Shown: piece after piece, positions 36,325 through 45,344 of the stretch
Layout: each line of letters starts with the position of its first letter
Position numbering within the stretch: the first letter of the stretch is position 1
NCBI GenBank assembly: GCA_015055625.1
Contig: SVHU01000011.1
Span: forward strand, 1 to 64,000
Origin: Clostridiales bacterium
Lineage (GTDB): Bacteria > Bacillota > Clostridia > Christensenellales > Pumilibacteraceae
DNA: 64,000 bases
Direction: 5' to 3'
Translations under genes and position numbers: made by a program
Notes under the pieces: model-generated
What the model was told of the DNA's origin: nothing
Seen by the model: only the letters and a program-made list of their open reading frames with translations
Databases searched by the model: none

Positions 36325-37284
36325 TTACTTAGCTACGACTTTAGCAATTTCGTAAAGCTTTTTGTTGATTGTTCTGGGTACGGATACACCTTCGATAATA
36401 TCCATATCAAAAACCTGACCGTTCTTAATACCAACAATTCTGTTACCTATTCCGTTTTTAAGAAGTTCTACTGCCTTAGCGCCAAGCGTTGTTCCTAAAT
36501 ATCTGTCGAAGTTTGTTGGAGAACCGCCTCTTTGAATATGACCAAGAACGGAAGCTCTTACTTCAAGATTGGTATTTGCGTTAAGGAATTTTTCAACATC
36601 GTCAGCCTTACCTGCGCCTTCTGCAAGCACGATAATACCGCTACGCTTTCCACTGTTTTCATAGTCTTTCATGTGAACTAAAAGCTCGTCGAGTGTCATA
36701 GGAATTTCGGGAATCATAATAACTTCCGCGCCTCCGCCAATACCGGTATAGAGCGCAATATCACCGCAATGTCTTCCCATAACTTCTATAACGGAAACAC
36801 GGTTGTGAGATCCCATTGTATCACGGATACGGTTAATAGAATCAAGAACGGTATTGCACGCCGTATCAAAACCAATAGTATAATCGGTATAAGCAAGGTC
36901 ATTGTCGATAGTTCCGGGAACGCCAATACACAAAATTCCTCTCTTGCAAAGCTCTTCTGCTCCTCTGAACGAACCGTCGCCGCCAATAACGATAAGACCT
37001 TCAATACCTTCTTCCTTAAGGTTCTTAGCCGCCAAATCACGTCCCTCGTCCGTCATCATTGCCTTACATCTGGCCGAGCGAAGAATCGTACCTCCACGCT
37101 GAATAATGTCGGAAACGCTACGCAATCCCATAGGAATAAATTCCTTGTTCAAAACTCCGTCGTAACCATTTTCAACTCCAACAACCTCCATACCTGCATC
37201 GATTGCCGTACGTACTACCGCACGAATTGCCGCATTCATACCAGGAGCATCGCCACCACTTGTCAAAACTGCAATTTTCTTCAT
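36325..37284 (-). CDS. pfkA: 6-phosphofructokinase
   Basis: A 319-residue ATP-dependent phosphofructokinase, the committed step of glycolysis. Motifs: TSGGDAPGMNAAIR (nucleotide site), GGDGSFRGAEEL (GGDGS, with Gly104-type residue indicating ATP use), PGTIDND with the catalytic Asp, MGRHCGD and the late HIQRGGSPTNFDR. Length is standard. It lies downstream of dnaE as in many Bacillota; GAGGT precedes the ATG. With PPDK also present, carbon flow between PEP and pyruvate may be partly reversible. Confidence 0.97.
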   Translation of the reverse strand: MKKIAVLTSGGDAPGMNAAIRAVVRTAIDAGMEVVGVENGYDGVLNKEFIPMGLRSVSDIIQRGGTILRSARCKAMMTDEGRDLAAKNLKEEGIEGLIVIGGDGSFRGAEELCKRGILCIGVPGTIDNDLAYTDYTIGFDTACNTVLDSINRIRDTMGSHNRVSVIEVMGRHCGDIALYTGIGGGAEVIMIPEIPMTLDELLVHMKDYENSGKRSGIIVLAEGAGKADDVEKFLNANTNLEVRASVLGHIQRGGSPTNFDRYLGTTLGAKAVELLKNGIGNRIVGIKNGQVFDMDIIEGVSVPRTINKKLYEIAKVVAK

Positions 37285-37432
37285 ACTTTTTACCTCTGAA
37301 ATAATATATTAGCTTTCGTTTCTCTAAAAATCTCTTTAAGCACGCTTTTTATTATAGCATTATACTTGAGTAAAATCTAGTGATTTTAGCTGTTTTTTAA
37401 GATTTTTTAGAATAATTTTATAAATTTCGCTT

Positions 37433-40400
37433 CTACTCTGCGATTTTTATATTGTGAGCGCCCACAAGACCGTAAAGCTCTCTTAACAACACTTCATTTA
37501 TATCTGTGGTAACCTTAAGCGAATACAACTTGTTATCATCCGTATTCTTAACGTAAACCTCGTCCTTTCCTGGATATGCCGAGAATATATTTCTAAGACG
37601 GTTAGTTGTTTCCTTTCCACCAGCGTTAAACGAATAGTACACACAAATCTTTTTAGCCTTAACGTCGCTTTGAACGTTACGCCAATCGCTCATACTGTCT
37701 ACCGATATAGTAGCGCCATCGCCTCTGTATCTGATTTTTCCACGTACGGTAACCATTTTATCTTTTTCGAAAATGTTTTTATACTGCGCAAGCTTATAGC
37801 CCGATAGCATTATATCAACCGTGCCGTACAAGTCTTCCAGTTTGCCTATACCAAAATCTTTACCGCTTGCCTTGCTTTGCTTTTTAGTGCACTCTACAAG
37901 CATTCCGCCCACTTCAACCTCGGTGCCTTCCTCAACTTCGGGCTTACCCTCATCCTCTTCTCCGCTCACATTCTCTCCGTCCTCTTCCTTTACCACAAAC
38001 ATAGACGTGTTGTGAGGGAAATTTTTGAGATGGTCAGCATAATCGTCAAGCGGATGACCGGTAAGATAAATTCCCGAAACTTCCTTTTCCTTGTTGAGTT
38101 TTTCCAAAGTGGAATACTCGGCAATGTCGGGATATTCTATCTTGTCTTCCAATGCTTCCGCGCCACCGCCCATCATATCGAAGAATGAGAACTGTCCGGT
38201 AAGTCTGGTCTTTTTATCTCTTGCCGCCTTGTCAAGCACCTTTTCGTAAATTGCAATAAGCTGACTTCTATGCACCTTAAAGCAATCGAACGCACCTGCG
38301 TAAATCAAGTTTTCCACCTGTTTTTTGTTTATGGTAATGTTATCCATACGCTTAATAAAGCTTTCAAAATCGGTAAACTTGCCGTTTGCATCACGCTCTT
38401 CAATAATAGCGTCAATCACATTAAGACCAACGTTCTTTATCGCAGCAAGTCCATAACGTATCTTGCTATCGCGCACCGAGAACATTGTTTTAGACTCGTT
38501 AATGTCGGGAGGAAGAACTTCTATACCCTCGTTTTTAGCATAGGTTGTATAATTCTTAATTTCCTCGATGTTAGTAATACGGTTATTTAGAACTGCGGTT
38601 AAAAATTCGGGCTCGTAATAACACTTTAAGAACGCCGTTTGATAGGTTACAAGCGAATAAGCCGCAGCGTGAGATTTATTGAACGCGTACTTTGCAAAGT
38701 CTTTCATTTGTCCCCAAATCTTTCTTGCAACGTCTTCAGGAACGCCACGCTTAATACATCCGTCGATAGCTCTAGACACTCTACCGTGCTCGTCCACCGT
38801 TTCTTTTTTACCATTAACGAAGACTTCTTCTTCCTTAGCCATTTCGGCAACCTTCTTTTTACCCATCATACGTCTTACCATATCCGCTTGTCCAAGCGTA
38901 TATCCTGCAAGCGACTGAACTATCTTCATAACCTGCTCTTGGTACACGATACAGCCATACGTTTGCTCCAAAATGGGTTTTAAGAGCGGATGGTCAAAGG
39001 TAACTTTGTCGGGATTATGCTTGTTTTCGACAAACCTGGGAATAGAGTCCATAGGGCCGGGACGGAACAAAGAAACCGCCGCCACAATATCTTCTATGCA
39101 GTTGGGACGCAAGTTTTTGAGGAACTTTTGAAATCCAATCGATTCTATCTGGAATATTGCCGCGGTATTACCAGTAGAGATAAGATCAAATACTTTGGGA
39201 TCGTCGTACTTACATTTTCCAAAGTCAATCTCTACGCCGTGATTTTGCTTGATAAACTCACAGCATTGCTTGATATCGGACAAGTTTCGAAGACCTAGAA
39301 AGTCCATCTTCAAAAAGCCCAAATGTTCAAGCTCCACGCCAGTATACTGACTGGTTATATCCTCGCCGTTTCGAGCTAACGGCATGTGCTGATCCAGCAC
39401 GTCGTGTCCGATAATAACACCGCACGCGTGAGTACTGCTCTGTCTAGGCGTATCTTCAAGACGCATTGCAATATCTGCAACACGTTTAATATTAGCATCG
39501 GTATTATAAAGCTCTACAAGCTCGGGAACAGCAAAAGACTCACTAGTAAGACCGTTATCAAGTTCTTTTTTGTTAGGCTTATAAAAACCGAAAACCTTTT
39601 CCAAAATATTGGGACGCTTAATTTCTACTTCTTCGCCGTTCCAAATAACTTTACTAGGAATTGCCTTTGTAATTTTATCACAATCCGAATACGGAACGTT
39701 CAGCGCTCTACCTACGTCCTTAATAGCGTTCTTAGCCGCCATTGTACCAAACGTTACTATTTTACAAATACGGTTCTCTCCGTACTTTCGCTTAACGTAT
39801 TCGATAACTTCCTGTCTTCTGCAGTCCTCAAAGTCCACGTCAAAGTCAGGCGCGGATACACGTTCACTGTTAAGGAAACGCTCGAAGTACAAGTTATACT
39901 TAAGCGGATCGATGTCCGTTATACCAATAAGGTACGCAACAATAGAGCCAGCTCCGCTTCCTCGTCCAGGACCTACCGAAATTCCCATATTACGCGCGGC
40001 GTTTATGTAGTCCCACACAATAAGGAAGTATTCGACAAAGCCTTGCTTTTCGATAACTGCAAGCTCACTCTCTATTCTTTCCCTAATCTCCTCTGTTTCC
40101 TCGCCGTACTTCTTTTTTATACCCTCGTTAATAAGGTTACGGATATACACAATCGGCTCTTCGCCAGTTACAGGAATATAACGAGGAAATTTATAATGTC
40201 CGTACTCAAACTCAAAGTTGCACTTATCCGCAATTTCCAAAGTGGTTGCAAGCGCATCCAAATCATTTGGAAAAAGATTTGCCATTTCCTCATACGACTT
40301 AAGATAATAATCGTCCGAGTTAAACTTCATACGGTTCGGGTCGTCATAATCCCTGCCCGTTTGCACGCAAAGCAGAACGTCGTGAGGCTCTGCGTCGCTA

Positions 40401-41080
40401 CGCTCTATGTAATGCACGTCGTTTGTAACAACCGTTTTAATACCGTACTTTTTGGCGTACATACGAATGTATTGGTTTACTTCAAGCTCCTCTTTAAGTC
40501 CGTGATCTTGCATTTCAAGGTAGAAATCCTCCCCAAACACATCCTTAAACCAACACACCAATTCTTCCGCTTTGTCATAATTTCTTCTTAAAATTGCTTG
40601 CGGTATATCTCCACCAATACACGCGGACAAGCACACTATACCCTCGCTATGCTCTTTAAGCGTCTTAAGGTCGATACGTGGCTTGTAGTAAAAGCCGTCG
40701 CGGTAAGCTATTGCGTTAAGAAGCGCGATATTTTTATATCCTGTTTCGTTTTTAGCCAAACACACCAAATGACGTCTGTCGCTCTCGTCGTCGGGGTTTG
40801 CCTTTCTCGTCTTTACTGTAAGATCGTCGCAAACATAAAACTCTGTTCCAAAAATTGGCTTTACGGGCTTCATGTCAGGATCGCCCGAATCCTTTACTTT
40901 TTTATTGTACTCACAGCACGCATCGTAAAAAGCGACCGATCCATACATATTACCATGGTCGGTTATAGCAAGAGCTGGCATTCCCATTTTTCCTGCCTTT
41001 TTTACGACTTTGGAAATGGTGGAAAGACCGTCCAAAAGAGAATATTCGGTATGTAAATGCAAATGAACGAACTCAGCCAT
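37433..41080 (-). CDS. dnaE: DNA polymerase III alpha subunit, DnaE type
   Basis: A 1215-residue replicative polymerase subunit. An N-terminal PHP domain begins HLHTEYSLLDG; the polymerase core has GRGSGAGSIVAYL and PDFDVDFEDCRR with the catalytic aspartates; THACGVIIG, the fingers, a helix-hairpin-helix region and a C-terminal OB fold with acidic insertion (about residues 1020-1060, EEDGENVSGEEDEGKPEVEEG) follow. The start overlaps the whiA stop by 8 bases. AAGGAG lies ahead of the ATG. Bacillota normally also carry PolC; none is in the window. Confidence 0.96.
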   Translation of the reverse strand: MAEFVHLHLHTEYSLLDGLSTISKVVKKAGKMGMPALAITDHGNMYGSVAFYDACCEYNKKVKDSGDPDMKPVKPIFGTEFYVCDDLTVKTRKANPDDESDRRHLVCLAKNETGYKNIALLNAIAYRDGFYYKPRIDLKTLKEHSEGIVCLSACIGGDIPQAILRRNYDKAEELVCWFKDVFGEDFYLEMQDHGLKEELEVNQYIRMYAKKYGIKTVVTNDVHYIERSDAEPHDVLLCVQTGRDYDDPNRMKFNSDDYYLKSYEEMANLFPNDLDALATTLEIADKCNFEFEYGHYKFPRYIPVTGEEPIVYIRNLINEGIKKKYGEETEEIRERIESELAVIEKQGFVEYFLIVWDYINAARNMGISVGPGRGSGAGSIVAYLIGITDIDPLKYNLYFERFLNSERVSAPDFDVDFEDCRRQEVIEYVKRKYGENRICKIVTFGTMAAKNAIKDVGRALNVPYSDCDKITKAIPSKVIWNGEEVEIKRPNILEKVFGFYKPNKKELDNGLTSESFAVPELVELYNTDANIKRVADIAMRLEDTPRQSSTHACGVIIGHDVLDQHMPLARNGEDITSQYTGVELEHLGFLKMDFLGLRNLSDIKQCCEFIKQNHGVEIDFGKCKYDDPKVFDLISTGNTAAIFQIESIGFQKFLKNLRPNCIEDIVAAVSLFRPGPMDSIPRFVENKHNPDKVTFDHPLLKPILEQTYGCIVYQEQVMKIVQSLAGYTLGQADMVRRMMGKKKVAEMAKEEEVFVNGKKETVDEHGRVSRAIDGCIKRGVPEDVARKIWGQMKDFAKYAFNKSHAAAYSLVTYQTAFLKCYYEPEFLTAVLNNRITNIEEIKNYTTYAKNEGIEVLPPDINESKTMFSVRDSKIRYGLAAIKNVGLNVIDAIIEERDANGKFTDFESFIKRMDNITINKKQVENLIYAGAFDCFKVHRSQLIAIYEKVLDKAARDKKTRLTGQFSFFDMMGGGAEALEDKIEYPDIAEYSTLEKLNKEKEVSGIYLTGHPLDDYADHLKNFPHNTSMFVVKEEDGENVSGEEDEGKPEVEEGTEVEVGGMLVECTKKQSKASGKDFGIGKLEDLYGTVDIMLSGYKLAQYKNIFEKDKMVTVRGKIRYRGDGATISVDSMSDWRNVQSDVKAKKICVYYSFNAGGKETTNRLRNIFSAYPGKDEVYVKNTDDNKLYSLKVTTDINEVLLRELYGLVGAHNIKIAE

Positions 41081-41990
41081 TGTTATCTCCTTTTTCTTTC
41101 AATTGCGATGCTATCTCGCTAAGCTTGTTAAGTCTGTTTTTTACAGTGCTTTTAGGTATGGACAACATTAATGCAAGGTCGGCAAAAGTGGCGTCGGGGT
41201 TGTCCGTACGAGCTACCGCCATTTCCCTAAGCTTTGGGTTTAGCGAACTAAGCCCTAACTTCTTTTCTATGATACGTATATCTAAAATCTGTCTAACCGA
41301 TGCGTTTACCGTTTTATTGATGTTAGCGTAATCGCAGTTATTTACGCGGTTGGATTGCTTTCTTATATCACGCAAAGCAACCTCGTTGTTAAGCGCAAGC
41401 ACCGCGCTGTTAGCTCCCATCAGCGCAAGACAATCACTCACGCTCACGTTATCTTTAACGTACACTACGTACTTTCCGTTATGAGTTATAATTTTTGAAT
41501 TAATACCAAAATAATTAAGGATTGCAGACAGATCGTTTGCCATATCAACGGATGAGAGCGTAAACTCTAAGTGATAGCCCGTCTTTAGTGAAACGCTTCC
41601 CGATCCTAAAAATGCCCCCTTGATATAACTAGACTTACAATGCTCTTCCTCTATAAGCGTATCGGCTATACCCGCCACAACCGCAGTTTCTTCGCCAATC
41701 ACTCCAAAAATCATTAAGTCGTACAAAATTTCAGTTACGTTTTCGCCCAAAACCGTAAGGTGTTTTCCTGCTGAAGTGGGAACAACGCCGTAAAACTCAG
41801 CAAAAATTTCGGAAATTTTTTCTTTTAGCATTTCGCTTTCGCACAAAATCTCTATACGCAGACCTTCGGTAGAAAAGAAAACCGAGCCCGCAGTATGCAC
41901 TACTGCGGACAAAAAAGCCAGCCTACAACAATCGTACTCCAAATTATTGCGTAATATTTCGTTTTTTGCAGAAACCGAATAATTATTCAT
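41073..41990 (-). CDS. whiA: DNA-binding regulator WhiA
   Basis: A 305-residue WhiA homologue, a regulator of cell division or sporulation in Actinobacteria and Bacillota. The N-terminal two-thirds is the LAGLIDADG-homing-endonuclease-like fold (for example IKGAFLGSGSVSLKTGYHLEF near 125-150); a C-terminal helix-turn-helix (TFADLALMLSIPKSTVKNRLNKL) binds DNA. It overlaps the PHP gene and dnaE at its ends. In many relatives rapZ and yvcK lie just before whiA; here the PHP gene is immediately upstream instead. Confidence 0.95.
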   Translation of the reverse strand: MNNYSVSAKNEILRNNLEYDCCRLAFLSAVVHTAGSVFFSTEGLRIEILCESEMLKEKISEIFAEFYGVVPTSAGKHLTVLGENVTEILYDLMIFGVIGEETAVVAGIADTLIEEEHCKSSYIKGAFLGSGSVSLKTGYHLEFTLSSVDMANDLSAILNYFGINSKIITHNGKYVVYVKDNVSVSDCLALMGANSAVLALNNEVALRDIRKQSNRVNNCDYANINKTVNASVRQILDIRIIEKKLGLSSLNPKLREMAVARTDNPDATFADLALMLSIPKSTVKNRLNKLSEIASQLKEKGDNNG

Positions 41991-42762
41991 ACAAATTCTT
42001 TTTTATTCTACTCCTAAACTTTGGTATTTTTTCCCAATTACCTATTTGCTCGTAAGGAATTCCTACTCTTTCGATTATTTCCAAGGGCTTGCTGATTTCG
42101 CCAACACGCTCTGGCTCGTGAGCGTCGGAGTTTGCAATAAACTGAACGCCCATACCGATAAGAGTTTCCAACTCCTTGTCCGTCATATAATTGCCCTTGC
42201 CGTTAAGCTCCATATACGTGCCGTAAAATTTACAAGCCTTGCCAACCTCGATAACGTCGGCGTTAATGCCGTTGTTTGGGTGAGAAAGAATATCTATATC
42301 GTGGCGCTCTATCGCTCTGATATACATATCAGTATTGCGATTTCTGACTCTCAGCGACGTTTTTTTAGTAATGCTTTCAAACATATTGGGAATAAAAATC
42401 TTCCAATAATCAGCAAAAATATCTGGATTTACAAGCTTGTGATATCCGCACACGACCATATCCAGCATGGGAAGATCGCCTTCCATTAAGTCTATACCGC
42501 CCTTCCTTGACACAAGATTAGTTTCAAGTCCCAAATAAATGTTTATTTGCGGATATTTTTTTCTCGCTTCTTCCACGTCCCTTATTACGCGGTGAAAAAC
42601 GGAACGGCGTACGTTAAACATAACGTGTCGGAAGCCATGGTCGGTGATTGCTATTTCTTTCAATCCCTTCTTTATAGCTTCTTGCACGTTTTCTTCCACA
42701 GTACCCTTACCGTGGCTGTATCTAGTATGCGTATGATAGTCGCCCCAAATTGCCATTTTCAA
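41983..42762 (-). CDS. PHP-domain phosphoesterase
   Basis: A 259-residue PHP-fold metal-dependent hydrolase. Motif 1 is DYHTHTRYSHGKGTVEENV (residues 8-26), motif 2 is ITDHGF, a central His lies in SHPNNG and the last motif is NSDAHEPERVG. This gene type sits between murB and whiA in many Clostridia. The substrate is unknown; histidinol phosphate or nucleotide phosphates are the known options in the superfamily. GGAG precedes the ATG; it overlaps murB by 4 bases and whiA by 8. Confidence 0.88.
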   Translation of the reverse strand: MKMAIWGDYHTHTRYSHGKGTVEENVQEAIKKGLKEIAITDHGFRHVMFNVRRSVFHRVIRDVEEARKKYPQINIYLGLETNLVSRKGGIDLMEGDLPMLDMVVCGYHKLVNPDIFADYWKIFIPNMFESITKKTSLRVRNRNTDMYIRAIERHDIDILSHPNNGINADVIEVGKACKFYGTYMELNGKGNYMTDKELETLIGMGVQFIANSDAHEPERVGEISKPLEIIERVGIPYEQIGNWEKIPKFRSRIKKNLYE

Positions 42763-43571
42763 AATTCTCCGATTAGTTTTATCTCTCTTATAAGTCTTTT
42801 GTTAAATTTATCCTCTACGGATTTTTCCACGTAGTCCATAAGCTTCAGCATATCTTTTGCACTACCTCTGCCAGCGTTTATGAAAAATCCCGCGTGAATG
42901 GGCGATACGTAAATATCTCCCACTCGTTTATTCTTAAGCCCAGATTGCTCTATATACCAGCCTGCGCTCTTATCTTCCGTTTTATAAATACACCCTGCGC
43001 TCTTGCCTTTAGGCTGAGTATTGCGCCTGGTTTTTATCTCTTCCAGCCTCTTATTGCACAGCTTGCTATCCTCTCGTTTTAGTGAAAAGTACGCGTAAAG
43101 TATAATATCTTCTCTCGAAAAACCTGACGTTCTATAAGAAAATCCGCAATCTTTTGCCTCAATTTCCTCTATCTTACCACGTCTTAAAACGCCTACTTTT
43201 AGCAAAGAATCACTAACCTGTCCACCAAAAGCACCAGCGTTCATTACAATAGCTCCACCCACGGTTGCAGGAAGCATATACGACCACTCCAGCCCACTAA
43301 AACCTAAACTTGAACAATGCTTTGCAAGATAAGACATCGAGCAACCACTCTCTGCGTACAGCGCGCCGTTTTCAATCTTAAAGCCGTTAGCTCTATTGAT
43401 TATCACCCTACCGTTTACGCCCTTATCCGATATCAAAACGTTACTACCCATTCCCAAAACAATCGAGTCTGAACATTTAGAAAGCTCGCAGGCACTGTAA
43501 ACAACGTCCACTAAAGCCTCACCGCCAATCCCTAAAGTCGTAAAATTTGCAAGTGTTATAAGATTACTCAT
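42759..43571 (-). CDS. murB: UDP-N-acetylenolpyruvoylglucosamine reductase
   Basis: A 270-residue flavoenzyme making UDP-MurNAc for peptidoglycan. FAD-binding part: TTLGIGGEA, GMGSNVLISD, PATVGGAIVMNAGAFGG. The region equivalent to the catalytic Ser229 loop of E. coli (GSFFKNP) reads SAGCIYKTE, so Cys is at the proton-donor position. The terminal Glu sits in LIREIKLIGEF. It is at the short end for the family. No Shine-Dalgarno precedes the ATG and promoter-like TATAAT overlaps the start, so the 5' end is unsettled. Confidence 0.93.
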   Translation of the reverse strand: MSNLITLANFTTLGIGGEALVDVVYSACELSKCSDSIVLGMGSNVLISDKGVNGRVIINRANGFKIENGALYAESGCSMSYLAKHCSSLGFSGLEWSYMLPATVGGAIVMNAGAFGGQVSDSLLKVGVLRRGKIEEIEAKDCGFSYRTSGFSREDIILYAYFSLKREDSKLCNKRLEEIKTRRNTQPKGKSAGCIYKTEDKSAGWYIEQSGLKNKRVGDIYVSPIHAGFFINAGRGSAKDMLKLMDYVEKSVEDKFNKRLIREIKLIGEF

Positions 43572-43573
43572 AT

Positions 43574-43603
43574 ATTATATACTATATTCTAGGATTTTTG
43601 CAA
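43574..43603 (-). promoter_or_regulatory. Promoter-like sequence abutting murB start
   Basis: TTGCAA (43598-43603), 18 bases, TATAAT (43574-43579), only two bases before ATG. The geometry would put transcription start inside the first codons, so either another AT-rich -10 (TATAGT, 43581-43586) is used or the promoter is spurious. Confidence 0.3.
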
Positions 43604-43703
43604 GTGTTTTCTTTTTTGTTTTCTATTTTTTTACAAACCCTTTACAAACTTTGCTTTTCCCTCATAAAAAACAATCTGAATTTTACACTTTATATTTCAA
43701 AGG

Positions 43704-43739
43704 GAAAAAGTCGGCGTAACGAATTTTTATCGCTACGCC
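43704..43739 (-). terminator. Terminator of DUF1846 gene
   Basis: Nine-pair stem ggcgtaacg/cgctacgcc (one mismatch or wobble at the centre), followed on the minus strand by GACTTTTTCCC. Confidence 0.7.
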
Positions 43740-43749
43740 ACTTAGTTTT

Positions 43750-45237
43750 TTATTTTGCGTGATATAATTTTTTGGTTTGATAAATAGGCTCGCTGGTGTA
43801 GTTTATACCAAGTTTCTTGAATACGTTTACGTCTACTTGCGACAAAATAACAGTCGAGTGGCACTCCGCACCTTTAAGAAAACTTAAGTGATCAAGAGCA
43901 AGTCTTGCAATGGGATTAGTTACTGCGGAAATAGATAAAGCAATCAAAATCTCGTCGGTATGAAGACGGGGATTGTGTCCGCCCAAGTGCGTTGTCTTAA
44001 GCTCTTGAATGGGCTCTATAAGATTTGGGGGAAGAAGTAATACTTTATCGTTTATGCCTGCAAGGTACTTAAGCGCATTCAGAAGCATTGCGGAAGCTGC
44101 GCCCAAAAGGTCGGAAGTCTTACCTGTGATAATCGTGCCGTCGTTAAGCTCTATCGCACACGCAGGATTGCCCGTTTTTGCCCCTTTTTCTCTTGCGTAA
44201 TTTACGCACTTTCTATCCGTTGCTACGATTTCGTTTTGTTGCATCAAAAGATCAAGCTTGTTTACAACGTCGTCGCCAATTTTTTCGTTGCGTCTATCAG
44301 TAAGAGCCGTAAAGTATCTGCGGATAATTTCCTGTCTAGAAGCTTGCCTGCAAACCTCGTCGTCTACAATGCAGTTTCCTACCATATTAACACCCATATC
44401 AGTGGGAGATTTGTACACCGTTTCGCCAAAAATCTTTTGGAAAATTCGGTTAAGAACAGGGAAAATCTCTATATCGCGATTATAGTTTACAGTGGTTTGA
44501 CCATATGCTTCCAAATGGTACGGATCTATCATGTTAACGTCGTTAAGATCCGCCGTTGCAGCCTCGTAAGCAATGTTTACAGGATGTTTGAGCGGTAAGT
44601 TCCAGATTGGGAAAGTTTCAAACTTTGCATAACCCGACTTAATACCGCGCTTGTTGTCCTGATAAAGCTGAGAAAGACAGGTCGCCATTTTTCCACTACC
44701 AGGACCGGGCGCCGTTACAACAACGAGCTTGCGGGTGGTTTCAATATAATCGTTCTTACCAAGACCGCTATCGCTCACAATTCCATCCACGTCATAAGGG
44801 TAGTTGGGGATAGGATAATGTCTGTACGTTTTAATGCCTAGTTTTTTAAGTGTTCTTTCAAACTTTTTTGCAAGCTTTTGGTCGGTAAACTGGGTTAAGC
44901 ACACGCTACCTACGTACAAACCTACCGCATTAAACGCATCGATAAGTCTAAGCACGTCCATATCGTAAGTAATTCCCAAATCACCACGCATTTTGCATTG
45001 TTCTATCGCATCGGAATTTATAACGATAACTATTTCCGCCTCGTCTTTCATGTTAAGAAGAAGCTGAAGCTTACTGTCGGGCTTAAAGCCTGGCAAAACT
45101 CTAGAAGCGTGGAAATCGTCAAACAATTTTCCTCCAAACTCCAGATACAATTTTCCTCCAAACTTATCCACTCTTTCACGAATATGCGCTGATTGCATAT
45201 CCAAATATTTTTCGTTGTCAAAACCGATTTTATTCAT
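43750..45237 (-). CDS. DUF1846 family protein
   Basis: A 495-residue conserved protein of the DUF1846 family, a cytoplasmic multi-domain fold with no agreed biochemical function. Recognisable pieces: LYLEFGGKLFDDFHASRVLPGF near residue 30, TAPGPGSGKMATCLSQLY near 175 (a P-loop-like GPGSGK), NPYHLEAYG-like MIDPYHLEAYGQTTVNYNRD, and HLGGHNPRLHTDEILIALSISA near 420. Length is typical. AAGGAA precedes the ATG. A promoter with a TTGCTT -35 lies upstream; the gene is monocistronic. Confidence 0.88.
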   Translation of the reverse strand: MNKIGFDNEKYLDMQSAHIRERVDKFGGKLYLEFGGKLFDDFHASRVLPGFKPDSKLQLLLNMKDEAEIVIVINSDAIEQCKMRGDLGITYDMDVLRLIDAFNAVGLYVGSVCLTQFTDQKLAKKFERTLKKLGIKTYRHYPIPNYPYDVDGIVSDSGLGKNDYIETTRKLVVVTAPGPGSGKMATCLSQLYQDNKRGIKSGYAKFETFPIWNLPLKHPVNIAYEAATADLNDVNMIDPYHLEAYGQTTVNYNRDIEIFPVLNRIFQKIFGETVYKSPTDMGVNMVGNCIVDDEVCRQASRQEIIRRYFTALTDRRNEKIGDDVVNKLDLLMQQNEIVATDRKCVNYAREKGAKTGNPACAIELNDGTIITGKTSDLLGAASAMLLNALKYLAGINDKVLLLPPNLIEPIQELKTTHLGGHNPRLHTDEILIALSISAVTNPIARLALDHLSFLKGAECHSTVILSQVDVNVFKKLGINYTSEPIYQTKKLYHAK

Positions 45238-45286
45238 GATCTATTCCTTTCGTCTTTAATCGTAAATTTTTTATCACATAAACTTT

Positions 45287-45315
45287 ATTATACTAAATAC
45301 AGCTCAGAAAAGCAA
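45287..45315 (-). promoter_or_regulatory. Promoter of DUF1846 gene
   Basis: TTGCTT (45310-45315), 17-base spacer, TATAAT (45287-45292) on the minus strand. Confidence 0.55.
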
Positions 45316-45344
45316 GAGTTTAGCAAGCCTTTTTACGTTTGATT

